DNA from: Apium graveolens
Lineage: Eukaryota; Streptophyta; Magnoliopsida; Apiales; Apiaceae
Assembly (NCBI RefSeq): GCF_009905375.1
Contig: NC_133653.1
Coordinates: 58,602,673 to 58,666,672, forward strand
Reading direction: 5' to 3'
Length of the DNA stretch: 64,000 nucleotides
The notes beneath the pieces are model-generated. The model saw only the letters and a program-made list of their open reading frames with translations, searched no databases and was not told the DNA's origin. Numbering within the stretch: the first letter of the stretch is position 1; every line of letters starts with the position of its first letter. Below are positions 10,687 to 22,345 of this stretch, piece after piece. A program made the translations under genes and the position numbers.

Positions 10687-12384
10687 TGATAACAAAAAGG
10701 GGGAGAAAGGATCAAGTGAGGGGAGAGGCTTCAAATTCAAATCAGTAAAGTAATTGTACCTTTAATTACTATCTCAAAGCCATCAGTTACAGACAGTATA
10801 GATCTGATTAATACAGCAGCAGCCATCATAAGAGCAGCTGATAAGGAAAAGTTAAGTTTAGTCAACTGGGAGAAGATTGATGAGGAAATACAGAAGAAGT
10901 TTGAACTTGTCAAGGAGCCAGTTAAGTCAGCCATCCATCATTCTCAAGTCAAGCAAATTAGTGTGAATGAGATGAGCATGAATTATCTGGAAAGAGGACA
11001 ACCTTCCTGCATCAAATCTTCAAAAGCTGAAACAATTCTGAAACCAAGGGTAAACTACTCAAAATCATCATTGAAGAACCCTTTGGAAACTGTGTATGAG
11101 ACACCAAAGCCTGATGAGAAAAAGCTTCTGTCAAGGTCAATTGCTTTATGCAAAGATCCAGGTGATTCAGCTTCCAAAAGGAGAATTACCAAGATTTTCA
11201 AAAATGGGAAAGAAATTTGTGTGGTGGCTGGACATCCTCAATTTGCTCAAGGAAAGAGAGAAGAAAAGACTAGATTGAAGCAGGAAAAGAAGCAAGCTGC
11301 TCTGGATGCTAAAAAGACTATACAAAAGAAAGAGCAGATTGCAATCTTGGCCAAGATACATGCTTAAATTCATCACAACAAATTCCTTCTCAACCATCTG
11401 AAGCTATTGAATCAAAGAAGCAAGATGAACAACAGAAGAAATCTCCAAGAAAGAAGGAATTGGCTAAAAGAACTAAAAGGAAACTGGATATTATTGACAA
11501 GGAATTGGAAGATCAATTTCCTAAGAAATCCACACCATCTACAACTCAAGCATCAAAGCCCTCTATGGTATTTGAAGATATCATGGTGGTGGATCCTTAC
11601 AGGAATATTCATGGTGAACCTATTGTGCCCAAGGATGAGCCAATAGAATGGGAGAACATACCAATTCCTGAATTCAATCTACCAATCCTTAGCAAGCCAA
11701 AAAGAACAAAGTCAAGAGCAGTCAAGAGCAGTCAAGAAAGTGAAGCTGTCACCTCTCAAATCCAAGTCTGAAGTCAAAGCTCAATATAAAGTCAGTAAGG
11801 GAAACTATCTGTACTTGTGTGACATCAAATAATTTTATGATCTAAACCTCTAACTGGATGAACTAGATGAAGTGAGAGGAATTGATGCATACAGAAACCT
11901 ACGTGAAAGGTTAGTGTTCAAGTACAAAGGAGGAAAGGAGATTCAGTGGCCTCTTCACAGGATCCTTCAAGAAATCCAAGCTATACTGATTAAAGTTTAT
12001 TCATCCTTTAAGAAGAACTTTGGGTTCAACATTACTGCAAAAAGATTAGTATTGAAGAAGATTGAAGAACTAAGGAGTGTTAGAGCTAAAGATGCACTCC
12101 CAAATACTCTAATCATCCCTTACACAGGGGGAAGAGTGCATCTAAGGCCCTACTGGCTGATGGAGTTCATAGATGACAAAGGTGTGAGAAGATTCTTCAG
12201 ATTAGAAGACCAATTGAGCATCTCTAGCAATGAGACTCTTTTGGAAATGCAAGGAAAGCTAAATCTCTCAAATCTGATGAACTCGAATACCACAGGCAGC
12301 TCCAAAATCAGATTGAGGAAAACAACAGAAAGCTTGGAAAGAGATCCAGACCTTCAAGAAACTAGACAAATCTGCTCAGGCTAG
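10687..12384 (+). pseudogene. Element O post-pol extra ORF, C-terminal part (decayed)
   Basis: Sequence resumes from the 2037-2677 frame after the N insertion, with an acidic then Lys-rich stretch ending in a stop near 10750. Open segments follow at 10963-11367 (Lys/Gln-rich, coiled-coil-like end), 11460-11771 (Lys- and Pro-rich) and 11872-12384. The last looks like a folded domain (RLVFKYKGGKEIQWPLHR near its start, and a PYTGGRVHLRPYWL segment about 80 residues in). The frames differ between segments, so several indels separate them. I know of no enzymatic family for it. The position between pol and the 3' LTR makes it the second half of the element's additional frame. Confidence 0.45.
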
Positions 12385-12541
12385 AGGAGCATCTTGAAAA
12401 TTGACTGTGAGCAAAACTTTGTACATTTTTGTTTTTTGAAGCACTTTTCAGTAATATCTACTTTCTCCTAAAGTTATATTCTTAGGGTGTTTTGTTATCA
12501 TCAAGTATCTCTTAATTTATGGCTACAATTCCAGTAGACAT

Positions 12542-12555
12542 AAATTGGGGGAGAT
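12542..12555 (+). promoter_or_regulatory. Element O polypurine tract
   Basis: AAATTGGGGGAGAT directly precedes the TG of the 3' LTR, and element C uses a nearly identical tract at 45889-45902. Confidence 0.9.
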
Positions 12556-13602
12556 TGTTGTGTATATGTTGTGTACTTGATGATTTCATGAACAAAACAC
12601 CTTAGTAGACTTTACTTAGTGAAATAATGTAGCACTCGACGGATAAGATTTATAGACCCGACGGATGACTCATTATAGTCCCGACGGATGATGACTTATT
12701 ATCCATCGAGTGAGTAGCTTATGTAACAATAAGTCTGTAGCACATTTCTGCATTCACCATTGTATAGATTATGTAAGTAGTATTCAAGTCATGTTGACTT
12801 TAACTAGATATGCAGAATAGGTTGATTAATTATACATAGATGATGTCTTGTAATTCTGCATAAATGAAATGAAGTCAAGTGCCAGTTTGCTACCCGACGG
12901 ATAACCTACAATGAAGTCGACGGATGATCAAATAGACAACCCGACGGATGATCAATAACTCGACGGATGATCATGAACCCGACGGATAAAGAATTCAAAT
13001 ATCAGTTGACAGTGACAACACAGTCACATGCGTCGAGTGGATGCAAATGGAATGTGGTAGCCTATTCAACTGGGTTTTTGAGAACAAAGAAGCATTGCCA
13101 TTTCCATGCTATTATGAAGATATTCAAAGATGCTGGAATAGAGTAATGAAGTAGCATTGCAATAGACTAGATAGTTTTTGTTTTATTATCTTGTCTTATT
13201 ACTTTGTAATCTTGGTAATATATAAACCAAGTAGTAGCAACTAAGAATCTATCGATCTAAGCAAGAAAGCAGAGAAACATTTGTAAGCAGGATTCTTAGT
13301 ATTTCTCTATAGTCTTAGAAGTTCAATTGTTGTAAGCAGTTGTGAACATTTCTGCACACAGGGTTCTCTCGATATATAATATATATCTCTGGTGGAATCA
13401 TTCAAATCCACCAGAAAGTTTTTAAAGACTCTTGTTTTTAATTACTTGTGTCTTGATTCACTTAAGTTTTTTATTCCGCATTGTGCTAATCAATACACTT
13501 ATATTTATATTCGAGTTAGAACATTTTTATTTCAAGGAAAGTTTCAAGAATTCCATTCAACCCCCCTTCTGTAATTCTTGTCATATTGTTAAGGGACTAA
13601 CA
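12556..13602 (+). repeat. Element O 3' LTR
   Basis: 1047 bp, starting TGTTGTGTATATG and ending GGGACTAACA. It is homologous over its length to the 5' LTR of D (57956-58960), including a TATATAAA box (13219-13226, versus 58580-58587), a pyrimidine tract CAACCCCCCTTCTGTAATTC near the end, and repeated CGACGGAT motifs at about 12632-13035. The right edge is fixed by resumption of the Athila-like LTR. Confidence 0.92.
12632..13035. repeat. Array of CGACGGAT / ATCCATCGAG motifs in the O 3' LTR
   Basis: About ten copies of a YCGACGGATRA core occur in two clusters, around 12632-12715 and 12893-13035, upstream of the TATA box at 13219. One copy in the first cluster and one near 13030 are inverted. 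Copies are separated by 15-40 bases rather than being strictly tandem. Confidence 0.85.
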
Positions 13603-14209
13603 ATCTCTATTGAAGCGACAGTGAATATAGAGGTTTAGAACTTCCCATGCTAGTATAAGTTCATGTATAATTGTTATACATGATTTGTAGGTAATTTTAA
13701 CCATCTTACTTGCCCTATGTAATCACGATAGATAACTTGCGCATTAATTATGTTGTTAAATTCTATAGACATATAGGGTCTCAACATAATTGGTGTCTAT
13801 TCAGCTTATATCTCTTTTGTGGATGTCTGGTAGTAGGGTATTCATAAACGAAAGTTGGCATTTACTAGTTTTGTGTTATTTGATTAGTTGTCATCACCAT
13901 TACATGCTAAGATTAAGAACAATGATTTGGAATGAAGTAGTAATGAAGTAAGAATCCCATGTTTGTCTCATATAGTTAATTCAATCATTTTTAATGCCTT
14001 AGTAATTGCATGTTAGTTTAATCTTAGTTATAAAACATATTAATTTGTTACTTGTCTTAGCATTGAATGATCGTTTTACATTGATGCATAGGTGCATATT
14101 CTAAATTTAACCTAAACCAGTCTATATGGGAATGAACTAGAAAATATTCTTTATTACTTGCGAACACATATACTAGTTTGAAATTTTAGCGTCTGTTTTC
14201 GTCCTAACA
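13603..14209 (+). repeat. Athila-like copy A1, 5' LTR remnant (right part)
   Basis: This stretch matches the distal parts of 18388-19837 and 47714-49161. It ends GTCCTAACA, just before a tRNA-Asp-type PBS. Its left part was separated by insertion of O and lies off the window. Confidence 0.9.
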
Positions 14210-14215
14210 AGTTTT

Positions 14216-14233
14216 TGGTGCCGCTGCAGGGGA
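14216..14233 (+). promoter_or_regulatory. A1 primer binding site (tRNA-Asp type)
   Basis: TGGTGCCGCTGCAGGGGA follows the LTR after six bases and matches the Athila/Tat tRNA-Asp PBS (TGGCGCCGTTGCCGGGGA) with a few substitutions. The copy at 19844-19861 is related but differs. Confidence 0.75.
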
Positions 14234-14320
14234 CTCGGTGTTAATATTTAGTTTATGTGCTTGACATCAGTGGTCGTTAAAGTTTACTGACTCGGACTCT
14301 TTTACTTTCACAGTTTACTT

Positions 14321-17104
14321 GTGTGTGTTTCTGGTACTCTAGTTTTCATTATAATAGGAGATCCAACCGCAGCAACGAAAGCGTTAATGGATTATTCTCA
14401 ACCGAAGATCAATGACATTCAGTCTAGCATTGTCAGACCAGCCATCGCGGCTAATACTTTTGAAATCAAAGATAGCACGATTCCAATGGTGCAGAATTTA
14501 GTCCATTTTAGGGGTTCTCCAACGGAAGATCCCAATATGCACATTAGAGATTTCATCGATATCTATGACACCTTCAAGTTCAATAATGTTTCTGAAGATG
14601 CTGTGAAACTGAGACTGTTTCTATTCTCTCTGAGGGACAAGGCTAAGAGCTAGTTACACTCTCTACCAGCTGGTCCCATCACTACTTGGGAGGATCTTTC
14701 TGAGAATTTTCTTACTAAATTCTTCCCTATGGCGAAGACAGTTGTAGTAAGGAATGCTCTTACTCAATTTGCGCAGCAATCAGGAGAAACTCTATGTGAA
14801 GCTTGGGAGAGCTACAAGGAGATTCTTAGGAAGTGTCCTTATCATAGCAAGCCTGATTAGATGATCATCGATTATTTTTATAGTTTGGGAGCACACTCAA
14901 GATACATGCTCGATGTAGCGTCAGGTGGAGTATTATGGGCAAAGAGCTATGAGGAAGCTTATGGTCTAATTGAACTGATGGCTATTAATGAATATCAGTA
15001 TCCAACCTGGAGATTGCCACAGGGCAAGGTAGCAGGAGTTCTGGAAGTGGATACAGCTATGGCTATCACTAGTCAACTAAAGGCGTTATCTAGGAAAATC
15101 GACTCTATGGCCAACTATAGAGTCAATCAGATAGCAAGTGTTTGTGAGCCATGTACAGGTGTGCATGTGATGGAGTATTGTGTTATATCTAGTGAATTAG
15201 CTTAGTTTGTGAACAACTTTCAGAGATTGCAGCAACCAATTCCAGATACTTATCATCCTGGAAACTGGAATCATCCTAATTTTAGCTAGAGCAACAATCA
15301 GAATGCGATGCAACAGCTGTTCCAGCAGTTTAGAAACCAGCAATTCAATCCTCCTGGTTTTCAGCAACAATTTGCACCAATACAATAACTCCAACTTCAA
15401 CAACAAACTCATGGAGGTGTAGGTCTATCTTCAAATCAAAAATCGGAATTGGAGGAGTTGTGGATTATGTGCAAAAACCAGGCTCTTATATGCCAAAGCG
15501 AGGTTGTTTCTATTAAGACTCTGGAGAACCAAATAGGGCAAATTACTAATGCCTTAATGAATCGACCATCAGAAACGCTTCCTAGTGATACAAAAGCCAA
15601 TCAAGGCAAGAGGAAAGTTAATGAACAGGTGAACGCCATCACCTTGAGGTCCGGAAAGGTCGCAAGCCCCTAATTTCAGCAAGTCAAAGAGTCTGAAAAT
15701 TTTGTCCATAATACAGGTGCATCTGCACCCTTGCCAATTCCAGAATATAAGATTGTAGCTGAAAAAGTTGTGTAGAAGGATACCGAGGTGGAACCGAAGA
15801 AGAAAGATATTGCAAAAAATCCTCATGAAGGTAATACAGTGGATAAACAAGTCTATCCACCTCCGCCATTTCCTAAATAGCTTCAAAAGCATAAGTTCGA
15901 CAAGCAGTTTGCCAAGTTTTTGGAAGTTTTTAAGAAGTTGTACATCAACATACCGTTTGCTGAAGCTCTAGAAGAGATGCTGATATATGCTAAGTTTATG
16001 AAGGGTATTCTATCTCGGAAGCTAAAACTTGAGGAGTTAGAAACCGTTGCTCTATCGGAAAAGTGCAGTGTTGTGCTGCAATAAAAACTACCTCCTAATC
16101 TTAAAGATCCAGGAAGCTTCACCATACCTTGTACCATTGGTAATCTATCCTTCGACAAGTGTTTCTGTGACTTGGGAGCTAGCATCAATCTAATGCCCTT
16201 ATCCGTCTTCAAGAAACTTGGTTTACCTGATCCAAAACCTGTGAACATGTCTTTGCAGCTGGCCGATCGGAGCATCACTTATCCACGAGGTATAGTGGAG
16301 GATCTCTTGGTCAAGGTGGACAAACTCATCTTTCCTGTGGATTTTGTAATTCTTGATTTCAAGAAAGATAAGAAGGTTCAAGATCAGAAGGTCACTTTTA
16401 ATGTGTTCAAGACAATAAAGTTACCCATATATAAAGAGCATTGCTTTAAAGTATAGCGGGTTGACTCTGACGTGAATTCGGAGCTTGAGCAATTGCCAAA
16501 GTCAGATACTTTAGAGAGATCCTTAATAGGGGAATCAATTATTGAAGATGAAGAAGGAGCAGAGCAACTACAGGTTTTGAATGCACCTCCGTGGAAGAGG
16601 AAGTTGGATATGTCATTCGATTCTCTAGGGTTTGCAGAGCTGAAAATTTCTCAAGAGTGTCTCGAGCCATCTATTGAAGAAGCTCCCACACTTGAGCTCA
16701 ACCCACTGCCAGGTCACTTGAGTTAGGCATTTTTTGGTGCACCACCTAACAAGGGGTTGGAATATATCTATGATAATCTTAAGGGTGACCGACCGGTTCC
16801 TCCCATACTTACAGATGGTCCATCTCGTGCACCATAGTCAGTTGATATGTTTGGTCTTGGTGATGCGCAGTATAGAAGAGTGACTACGAGTATGGAGGCC
16901 ATGCATGATATTCAAAGTCGTTTTGATAAAGACTTGACACACGCTTGTGGTACTATATTCCGAGACACTGGTGTTGAGGTTGATTGGCCACCTGGACCTC
17001 CACCCGAAGAGGGTGATCCTCCTGCTAACAAGGTATGCCTGAAATCCTTATTATTACCTTCAATGAGGACATTGAAAATTTTAAGTTTGGGGGTGATAAT
17101 GTAA
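14321..17104 (+). pseudogene. A1 gag-protease-tail frame of an Athila-like element (about a dozen nonsense codons)
   Basis: One reading frame runs from about 14321 to 17104 with roughly a dozen stops but no net frameshift. In order it holds an Athila-type retrotransposon Gag domain (FRGSPTEDPNMHIRDF near 14510; KAKS near 14640), a variant zinc knuckle (C-X2-C-X3-H-X4-C, near 15150), a Gln-rich and Lys-rich linker, a pepsin-type retroviral protease start (DLGASINLMP near 16172), and an acidic linker. It ends with a tail containing RRVTTSMEAMHDIQSRF and an acidic Pro-rich end. RT, RNase H and integrase are absent: the protease linker passes straight to the tail. An in-frame loss of 81 bp relative to A2 removes the second conserved protease motif near 16375. 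Comparison with A2 shows most stops are CAG/CAA/TGG to TAG/TAA changes. Confidence 0.85.
17083..17098 (+). promoter_or_regulatory. Internal PPT-like motif in A1
   Basis: AAGTTTGGGGGTGATA is nearly the same as the true PPT/LTR junction at 47701-47718 (AAGTTTGGGGGTGTGATA) and lies 1.3 kb upstream of the LTR. The same motif is kept in A2 at 33525-33540. Confidence 0.6.
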
Positions 17105-18387
17105 GGATTAGTTGTGTGTGTCCATATAGATTCATATAGTTTCATGTTACAGGTTTAGTTGTATTTCATTCATATTTTTGCATGATTGTTCATATAGGAC
17201 ATGTTTGTTTGTGTTTTTATGTGACTTCAGATAGTTACATGCGCATGCATATAACATGATCCCGTAGGATAAGCTGTTTCTGATTGATTGGTTGATGTTG
17301 ATTTGAGTGTAGTGATGGCGAATAGAAGGTTGTTTAAGTTCTAATGAATTTATTTGCATGCCAGGAAATAAATTCACGAAGTCTTATAGGATTGCTTTTG
17401 AGCTAGATCATAATCATATTTGTTATTTGTTGAGATTAATCACTAGGTTAAATTTAGGATTTTTGGTATTCTCATAATGACGTAAAAATACTGAATTTTA
17501 AACTGGAGAAAAGCATGATTTTATTGCTAGTTGTGAATAAGGCTAGGCGTCAAATGGCTAGTAGCCGGCTCATATTTTTATGAGTAGTCTAGGGTTGAAT
17601 GAGATGGAGCGAATTTTTTTTATCTCCGATTACTCGATAATTTCCACAGAGAAACTCTGTTATGGCCATTTCTGTACATTTAATGCTCACAGCGCTCCTT
17701 CTATAGATATTTGAAAAGCTAACTCAACCCATCTTGTATATTGTCCTTTTTGTTGCACTAATTCAGAAATTGTTGGAAAAAAATGAAAAAAAGGGAAAAT
17801 ATATATATATATATATGTGTTTATGCATAATTGATCAAGAGTGAGCTCTTTAATTCTTAGGGGAATTTGTGCCTAGTGACCTAAGGCTTTTATAGTCTGG
17901 GATCCGCTAATTTAACGCTCGCTACATAGGTATTATTGCATAAGTATTTTGGGACCTCATTCATTGCACGGTCAAATAAGCATGTTGTTATGTGTTCAAT
18001 AATAGCATGAATCCTTGTATAACTCTAGTAGAAATAAGGTGATGTGAGTTATTATGCGTTTAACGTCTATTCTGTTTATAAACTTGTGATTGTTTTGATG
18101 GAAGATATGATATGGTTATTGATCTAGTATCGAGAATATTTCTGTTAAGCATTCCACACACACACGTTATGGTTTTGAGTTGATTTGTGATATTTATTCG
18201 AACTTTATTTTGAGTTATTGCATTCTTAGAGGCGTTGGCTTATTCATTTGGTTATGGTTATTCTAAGGGGATCGATTGCATTATCATTTAGTCGCATTCA
18301 CGTAGCTGCATTCATGCATTAGGTTTATTTTATAATTTTTGAGTCTGTTTATGCTTGAGGACAAACATCGATTTAAGTTTGAGGGTG
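17105..18387 (+). other. A1 3' untranslated region
   Basis: About 1.3 kb without a convincing ORF lies between the tail frame and the LTR. It contains an internal PPT-like motif at 17083-17096 (just upstream), an (AT)n tract near 17800-17817, and a terminal PPT at 18376-18387 (AAGTTTGAGGGTG) abutting the LTR. Confidence 0.75.
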
Positions 18388-19837
18388 TGATAAGTGGATT
18401 TTATATCTACTTGGAACACTTCATTAAAAGCTTGAGTCGGTGTTTTGGACTCAGGCTGTTGTTAATTTTGATATATTTTTGTGTCTGTGCATTAAGGCAC
18501 TAGTTGGAGGAAGTATGCACCTTTGATTGAATATATACTGAAAAAATCCAAGAATATGAATTTAAGGCCATTTCCAAATTGTAGAGGATCTCGAGAGCTT
18601 CGCGTGGAGTGCTTATTCATCAAATTCTGACGAGTGGAGCAAAAGTTACAGCAAAAAGAAGAAAATTCAGAATTCCAATTACAGTAGCACGGCGCGCGCG
18701 CGCTGGTATGCGGGGCGGCCGCGCCAGATTTTCGAAAACAGCATGCGCCCGTGCTGATATGTGGGGCGGCCGCGCGGGTCTGTTCAGTCGGAATCCTGAT
18801 TCGAGTCCTTTTTGGAGATTTTGAAGCCCAGTTCGATCCTGAAGCCTATATATACCCTATATTAGACGTTTTTAACAACAAGGAGACCAGGGAGAGGAAT
18901 ACGAAGACCTAGAGAGCACAAGACGGCTACGAAGAAGAAGACTTTTGTATTCTTCAATATAGTTGATACTTTGGATGCTTGTTTTCAATTTGTCTTTGAA
19001 CCCTAGTACTCTTATATTGTTTATATCATGCTTTCATTGGAACCCATGGTGACGATGAGTTCGGTTATGAACTAATCATTACCGTGGATATCTAACGGAT
19101 TTACTTATGGATTTCTATAGTTAATTTGTTTCAATATCTTGGTGTATGCTGATTGATTGATATCCTAGTATTGATTGTGCTTATTCGTCTTATGTGTGTA
19201 GCTAACATGTAAGATAGCGTGTTAATATCTATTAAGCGACAGTGAATATAGAGGTTTAGAACTTGCCATGCTAGCATAGGTTCATGTATAATTGTTATGC
19301 ATGATTCGTAGGTAATTTTAACTATCTTACTTGCCCTATATAATCACGATAGATAACTTGCGTATTAAACCTTTATGTTGTCAAATTCTATAGACATATA
19401 TAGGGTCTCAACATAATTGGTGTCTATTCAGCTTCTATCTCTTTTGTGGATGTCTGGTAGTAGGGTATTTGTACAACGAAAGTTGGTGTTTATTAGTTTC
19501 GTGTTATCTGATTAGTTGTCATCACCATTACATGCTAAGGTTAAGAACAATGACTTTGAATGAAGTAGTAATGAAGTTAGAATCCCATGTTTGTCTCATA
19601 TAGTTAATTCAATCACTTTTAATCTCTTAGTAATTGCATGTTAGTTTAATCTTAGTTATAACACATCTCAATTTGTAACTTATCTTAGCATTGAACGATA
19701 ATCATGCATTGATGCATATGTGCATATTATGAATTTAACCTACACCGATCTCTCTGGGAACGAACTAGAAAATATTCTTTATTACTTGTGAACGCGTATA
19801 CTTGCATGAAATTTTAGCGCGTGCTTTCGTCCTATCA
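18388..19837 (+). repeat. Shared middle LTR of the A1-A2 array
   Basis: 1450 bp, starting TGATAAGTGG and ending CCTATCA. It has a PPT on its left and a PBS on its right, so it serves as 3' LTR of A1 and 5' LTR of A2. A GC-rich repeated block lies at 18690-18779 and a TATATATA box at 18847-18854, placing the likely transcription start near 18880. The copy at 47714-49161 is homologous throughout. Confidence 0.93.
18690..18779. repeat. GC-rich duplicated block upstream of the LTR TATA box
   Basis: Two imperfect units, 18692-18725 and 18741-18777, each carry GCGC(G/C)C...GCTG(G/A)TATG and end in GGGGCGGCCGCGC. The block is almost pure G+C in an AT-rich LTR and sits about 70-150 bp upstream of the TATA box. 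It is conserved at 48013-48102. Confidence 0.85.
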
Positions 19838-19843
19838 AATTTT

Positions 19844-19861
19844 TGGCGCTGCTGCCTGGGA
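19844..19861 (+). promoter_or_regulatory. A2 primer binding site (tRNA-Asp type)
   Basis: TGGCGCTGCTGCCTGGGA follows the LTR after six bases and resembles the Athila tRNA-Asp PBS. Confidence 0.8.
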
Positions 19862-19948
19862 CTCGGTATTAATATTTAGTTTATGTGCTTGACATCAGTG
19901 GTTGTTAAAGTTCACTGACTCAGACTCTTTTACTTTCATGGTTTACTT

Positions 19949-22345
19949 GTGTGTGTTTCAGGTACTCTAGTTTTCATTACAATAGGAGATCCAGCCGCAG
20001 CAACGAAAGCGTTGATGGATTATTCTCAACCGAAGATCAATAACATTCAGTCTAGCATTGTCAGACCAGCCATCGAGGCTAATACTTTTGAAATCAAAGA
20101 TAGCACGATTCAGATGGTGCAAAATTCAGTCCAGTTTGGGGGTTCTCCAACAGAAGATCCCAATATGCACATTAGAGATTTCATCGATATCTATGACACC
20201 TTCAAGTTCAATAATGTTTCTGAAGATGCTATGAAACTGAGACTGTTTCCATTCTCTCTGAGGGACAAGGCTAAGAGCTGGTTACACTCTCTACCAGCTG
20301 GTTCTATCACTACTTGGGAGGATCTTGCTCAGAAGTTTCTTACTAAATTATTCCCTATGGCGAAGACATCTGCACTCAGGAATGCTCTTACTGAATTTGT
20401 GCAGCAATTAGGAGAAACTCTTTGTGAAGCTTGGGAGGGCTACAAGGAGATGCTTAGGAAGTGTCCTTATCATAACATTCCTGATTGGATGATTATCGAT
20501 TGTTTTTACAATGGTTTGGGAGCACAGTCAAGACCCATGATCTATACAGCGTCAGGTGGAGCATTATGGGCAAAGAGCTATGAGGAAGCTTATAGTCTAA
20601 TTCAACTTATGGCTACTAATGAATATCAGTTTCCAACCCATAGATTTCCACTGGGCAAGGTAGCAGGAGTTCTGGAAGTGGATACAGCTACGGCTATCAC
20701 TGCTCAACTAAAGGCGTTGTCTATGAAAATGGATTCTCTGGCCAACTATAGAGTCAATCAGATAGCCAGAGTTTGTGAGTTGTGTGCAGGTGCCCATGTG
20801 ATGGAGCATTGTGCTATATCTAATGAATTACCTCAGTTTGTGACCAACTTTCAGATATTGCAACAACCAATTCCAAACACTTATCATCCTGGAAACTGGA
20901 ATCATCCTAATTTCAGCTGTATTAACAATCAGAATACGATGCAATAGCCATTCTCGCAGTTTGGAAACCAGGAATTCAATCCTCCTGGTTTTCAGCAACA
21001 ACTTGCACCAATACAACAACTCCAACTTCAACAACAAAGTGATGGAGTTGCAGGTCTATCTTCAAATGAAAAATCTGAATTGGAGGAGTTGCGGTTTATG
21101 TGCAAAAACCAGGCTCTTATATACCAAAGCCAGGTTGTTTCTATCAAGACTCTGGAGAACCAAATAAGGCAAATTGCTAACGCCTTATTGAATTGACCAT
21201 CAGAAATGCTTCCTAGAGATACAGAAGCCAATCCAGACAAGAGGGAAGTTAACGAACAGGTGAACGCCATCACCTTGAGGTCCAGAAAGGTCACAAGCCC
21301 CCAATTTCAGCAAGACAAAAAGTCTGAAAATTATGTCCAGAATGCAGGTGCGTCTGCACCCTTGCCAATTCCATAAAATGAGATTGTGGCTGAAAAAGTT
21401 GTGCAGAAGGATGTCGAGGAGGAACCGAAGAAGAAAGCTGTAGCAAACAAACCTCCTGAGGGTAATACATGGGATAAACAAGTCTATCAACCTCCGATAT
21501 TTCCTAAAAGGCTTCAAAAGCATAAGTTCGACAAGCAGTTTGCCAAGTTTTTGGAAGTTTTCAAGAATATGCACATCAACATACCATTTGCTGAAGCTCT
21601 AGAACAAATGCCGAACTATGCTAAGTTTATGAAGGATATTCTATCTCGGAAGCTAAAACTTGAGGAGTTAGAAACCGTTGCTCTATCGGAAGAGTGCGGT
21701 ATTGTGTTGTGACAGAAACTACTTCCTAAGCTTAAAGATCCAGGAAGCTTCACGATACCTTGTACTATTGGTAATCTGTCCTTCGACAAGTGTTTGTGTG
21801 ACTTGGGAGCTAGCATCAATATAATGCCCTTATCTGTCTTTAAGAAACTTGGTTTACCTGATCCAAAACTTGTGAACATGTCTTTGTAACTGGCCGATCG
21901 GACCGTCACTTATCCACGAGGTATAGTGGAGGATGTCTTGGTCAAGGTGGATAAACTTATCTTCCCTTCTGATTTTGTAATTCTGGATTTTGAGGAAGAT
22001 AAGAAGACTTCCATCATCTTGGGAAAATCATTTTTGGATACAGGCCGAACTATGATCGATGTGCAAAAAGAAGAGCTAACGATGAAGGTTCAAGATCAGA
22101 AGGTCGCTTTTAATGTGTTCAAGGAAATAAAGTTACCCACAGATAAAGAGCAGTGCTTTAAAGTAGAGCGGGTCAACTCTGACATGAATTTGGAGCTTGA
22201 GTAATTGCCAAAGTCAGATACTTTAGAGAGATCCTTAATAGGGGAATCAATTATTGAAAATAAAGAAGGAGCAGAGCAACTGCAGGTTTTGAATGCACCT
22301 CCGTGGAAGAGGAAGTTGGATATTCCATTCAATTTTCTGGGGTTT
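19949..22345 (+). pseudogene. A2 gag-protease frame, part left of the B insertion
   Basis: The longest clean segment (19949-20947, 332 codons) covers the Athila-type Gag domain, including KSWLHSLPAGSITTWEDLAQ near residues 107-126, and the variant knuckle CELCAGAHVMEHC near residues 279-291. The same frame continues to 22345 with stops near 20945, 21195, 21374, 21711, 21887 and 22202. It includes the protease start [10 protein letters not shown] (near 21805) and the second protease motif ILGKSFLDTGR (near 22017), which A1 has lost. Most stops in A2 are sense codons in A1 and the reverse, so the ancestral frame was open. The frame is cut by Tat element B at 22346 and resumes at 33072. Confidence 0.88.
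22341..22345. repeat. Target-site duplication of element B, left copy (GGTTT)
   Basis: GGTTT precedes the LTR and is repeated at 33072-33076. The uninterrupted site can be read in A1 near 16628. Confidence 0.93.

Larger units (their letters stand above)
1..13602 (+). mobile_element. Element O: Ty1/copia (Sirevirus-like) retrotransposon, 3' part, interrupted by element N
   Basis: The left end of the window starts inside the region that follows pol in a large copia element. Its 5' LTR, gag and pol lie off the left edge. Internal sequence occupies 1-2677 and 10687-12555, followed by a PPT and a 3' LTR ending at 13602. Element D at 57956 has a homologous LTR, followed by a canonical initiator-Met PBS and a copia gag, which assigns O to copia. 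O inserted into the first LTR of Athila-like copy A1: the sequence right of 13602 resumes the A LTR, and the empty site is visible in the other two A LTRs. The predicted TSD is ATCTC (13603-13607); its left copy is off the window. Confidence 0.85.

Noticed and set aside
12632..13035. Regularly spaced motifs considered as a CRISPR-like array
   Set aside because: Units are only 8-12 bases, orientation and spacing vary, and the context is a plant LTR.
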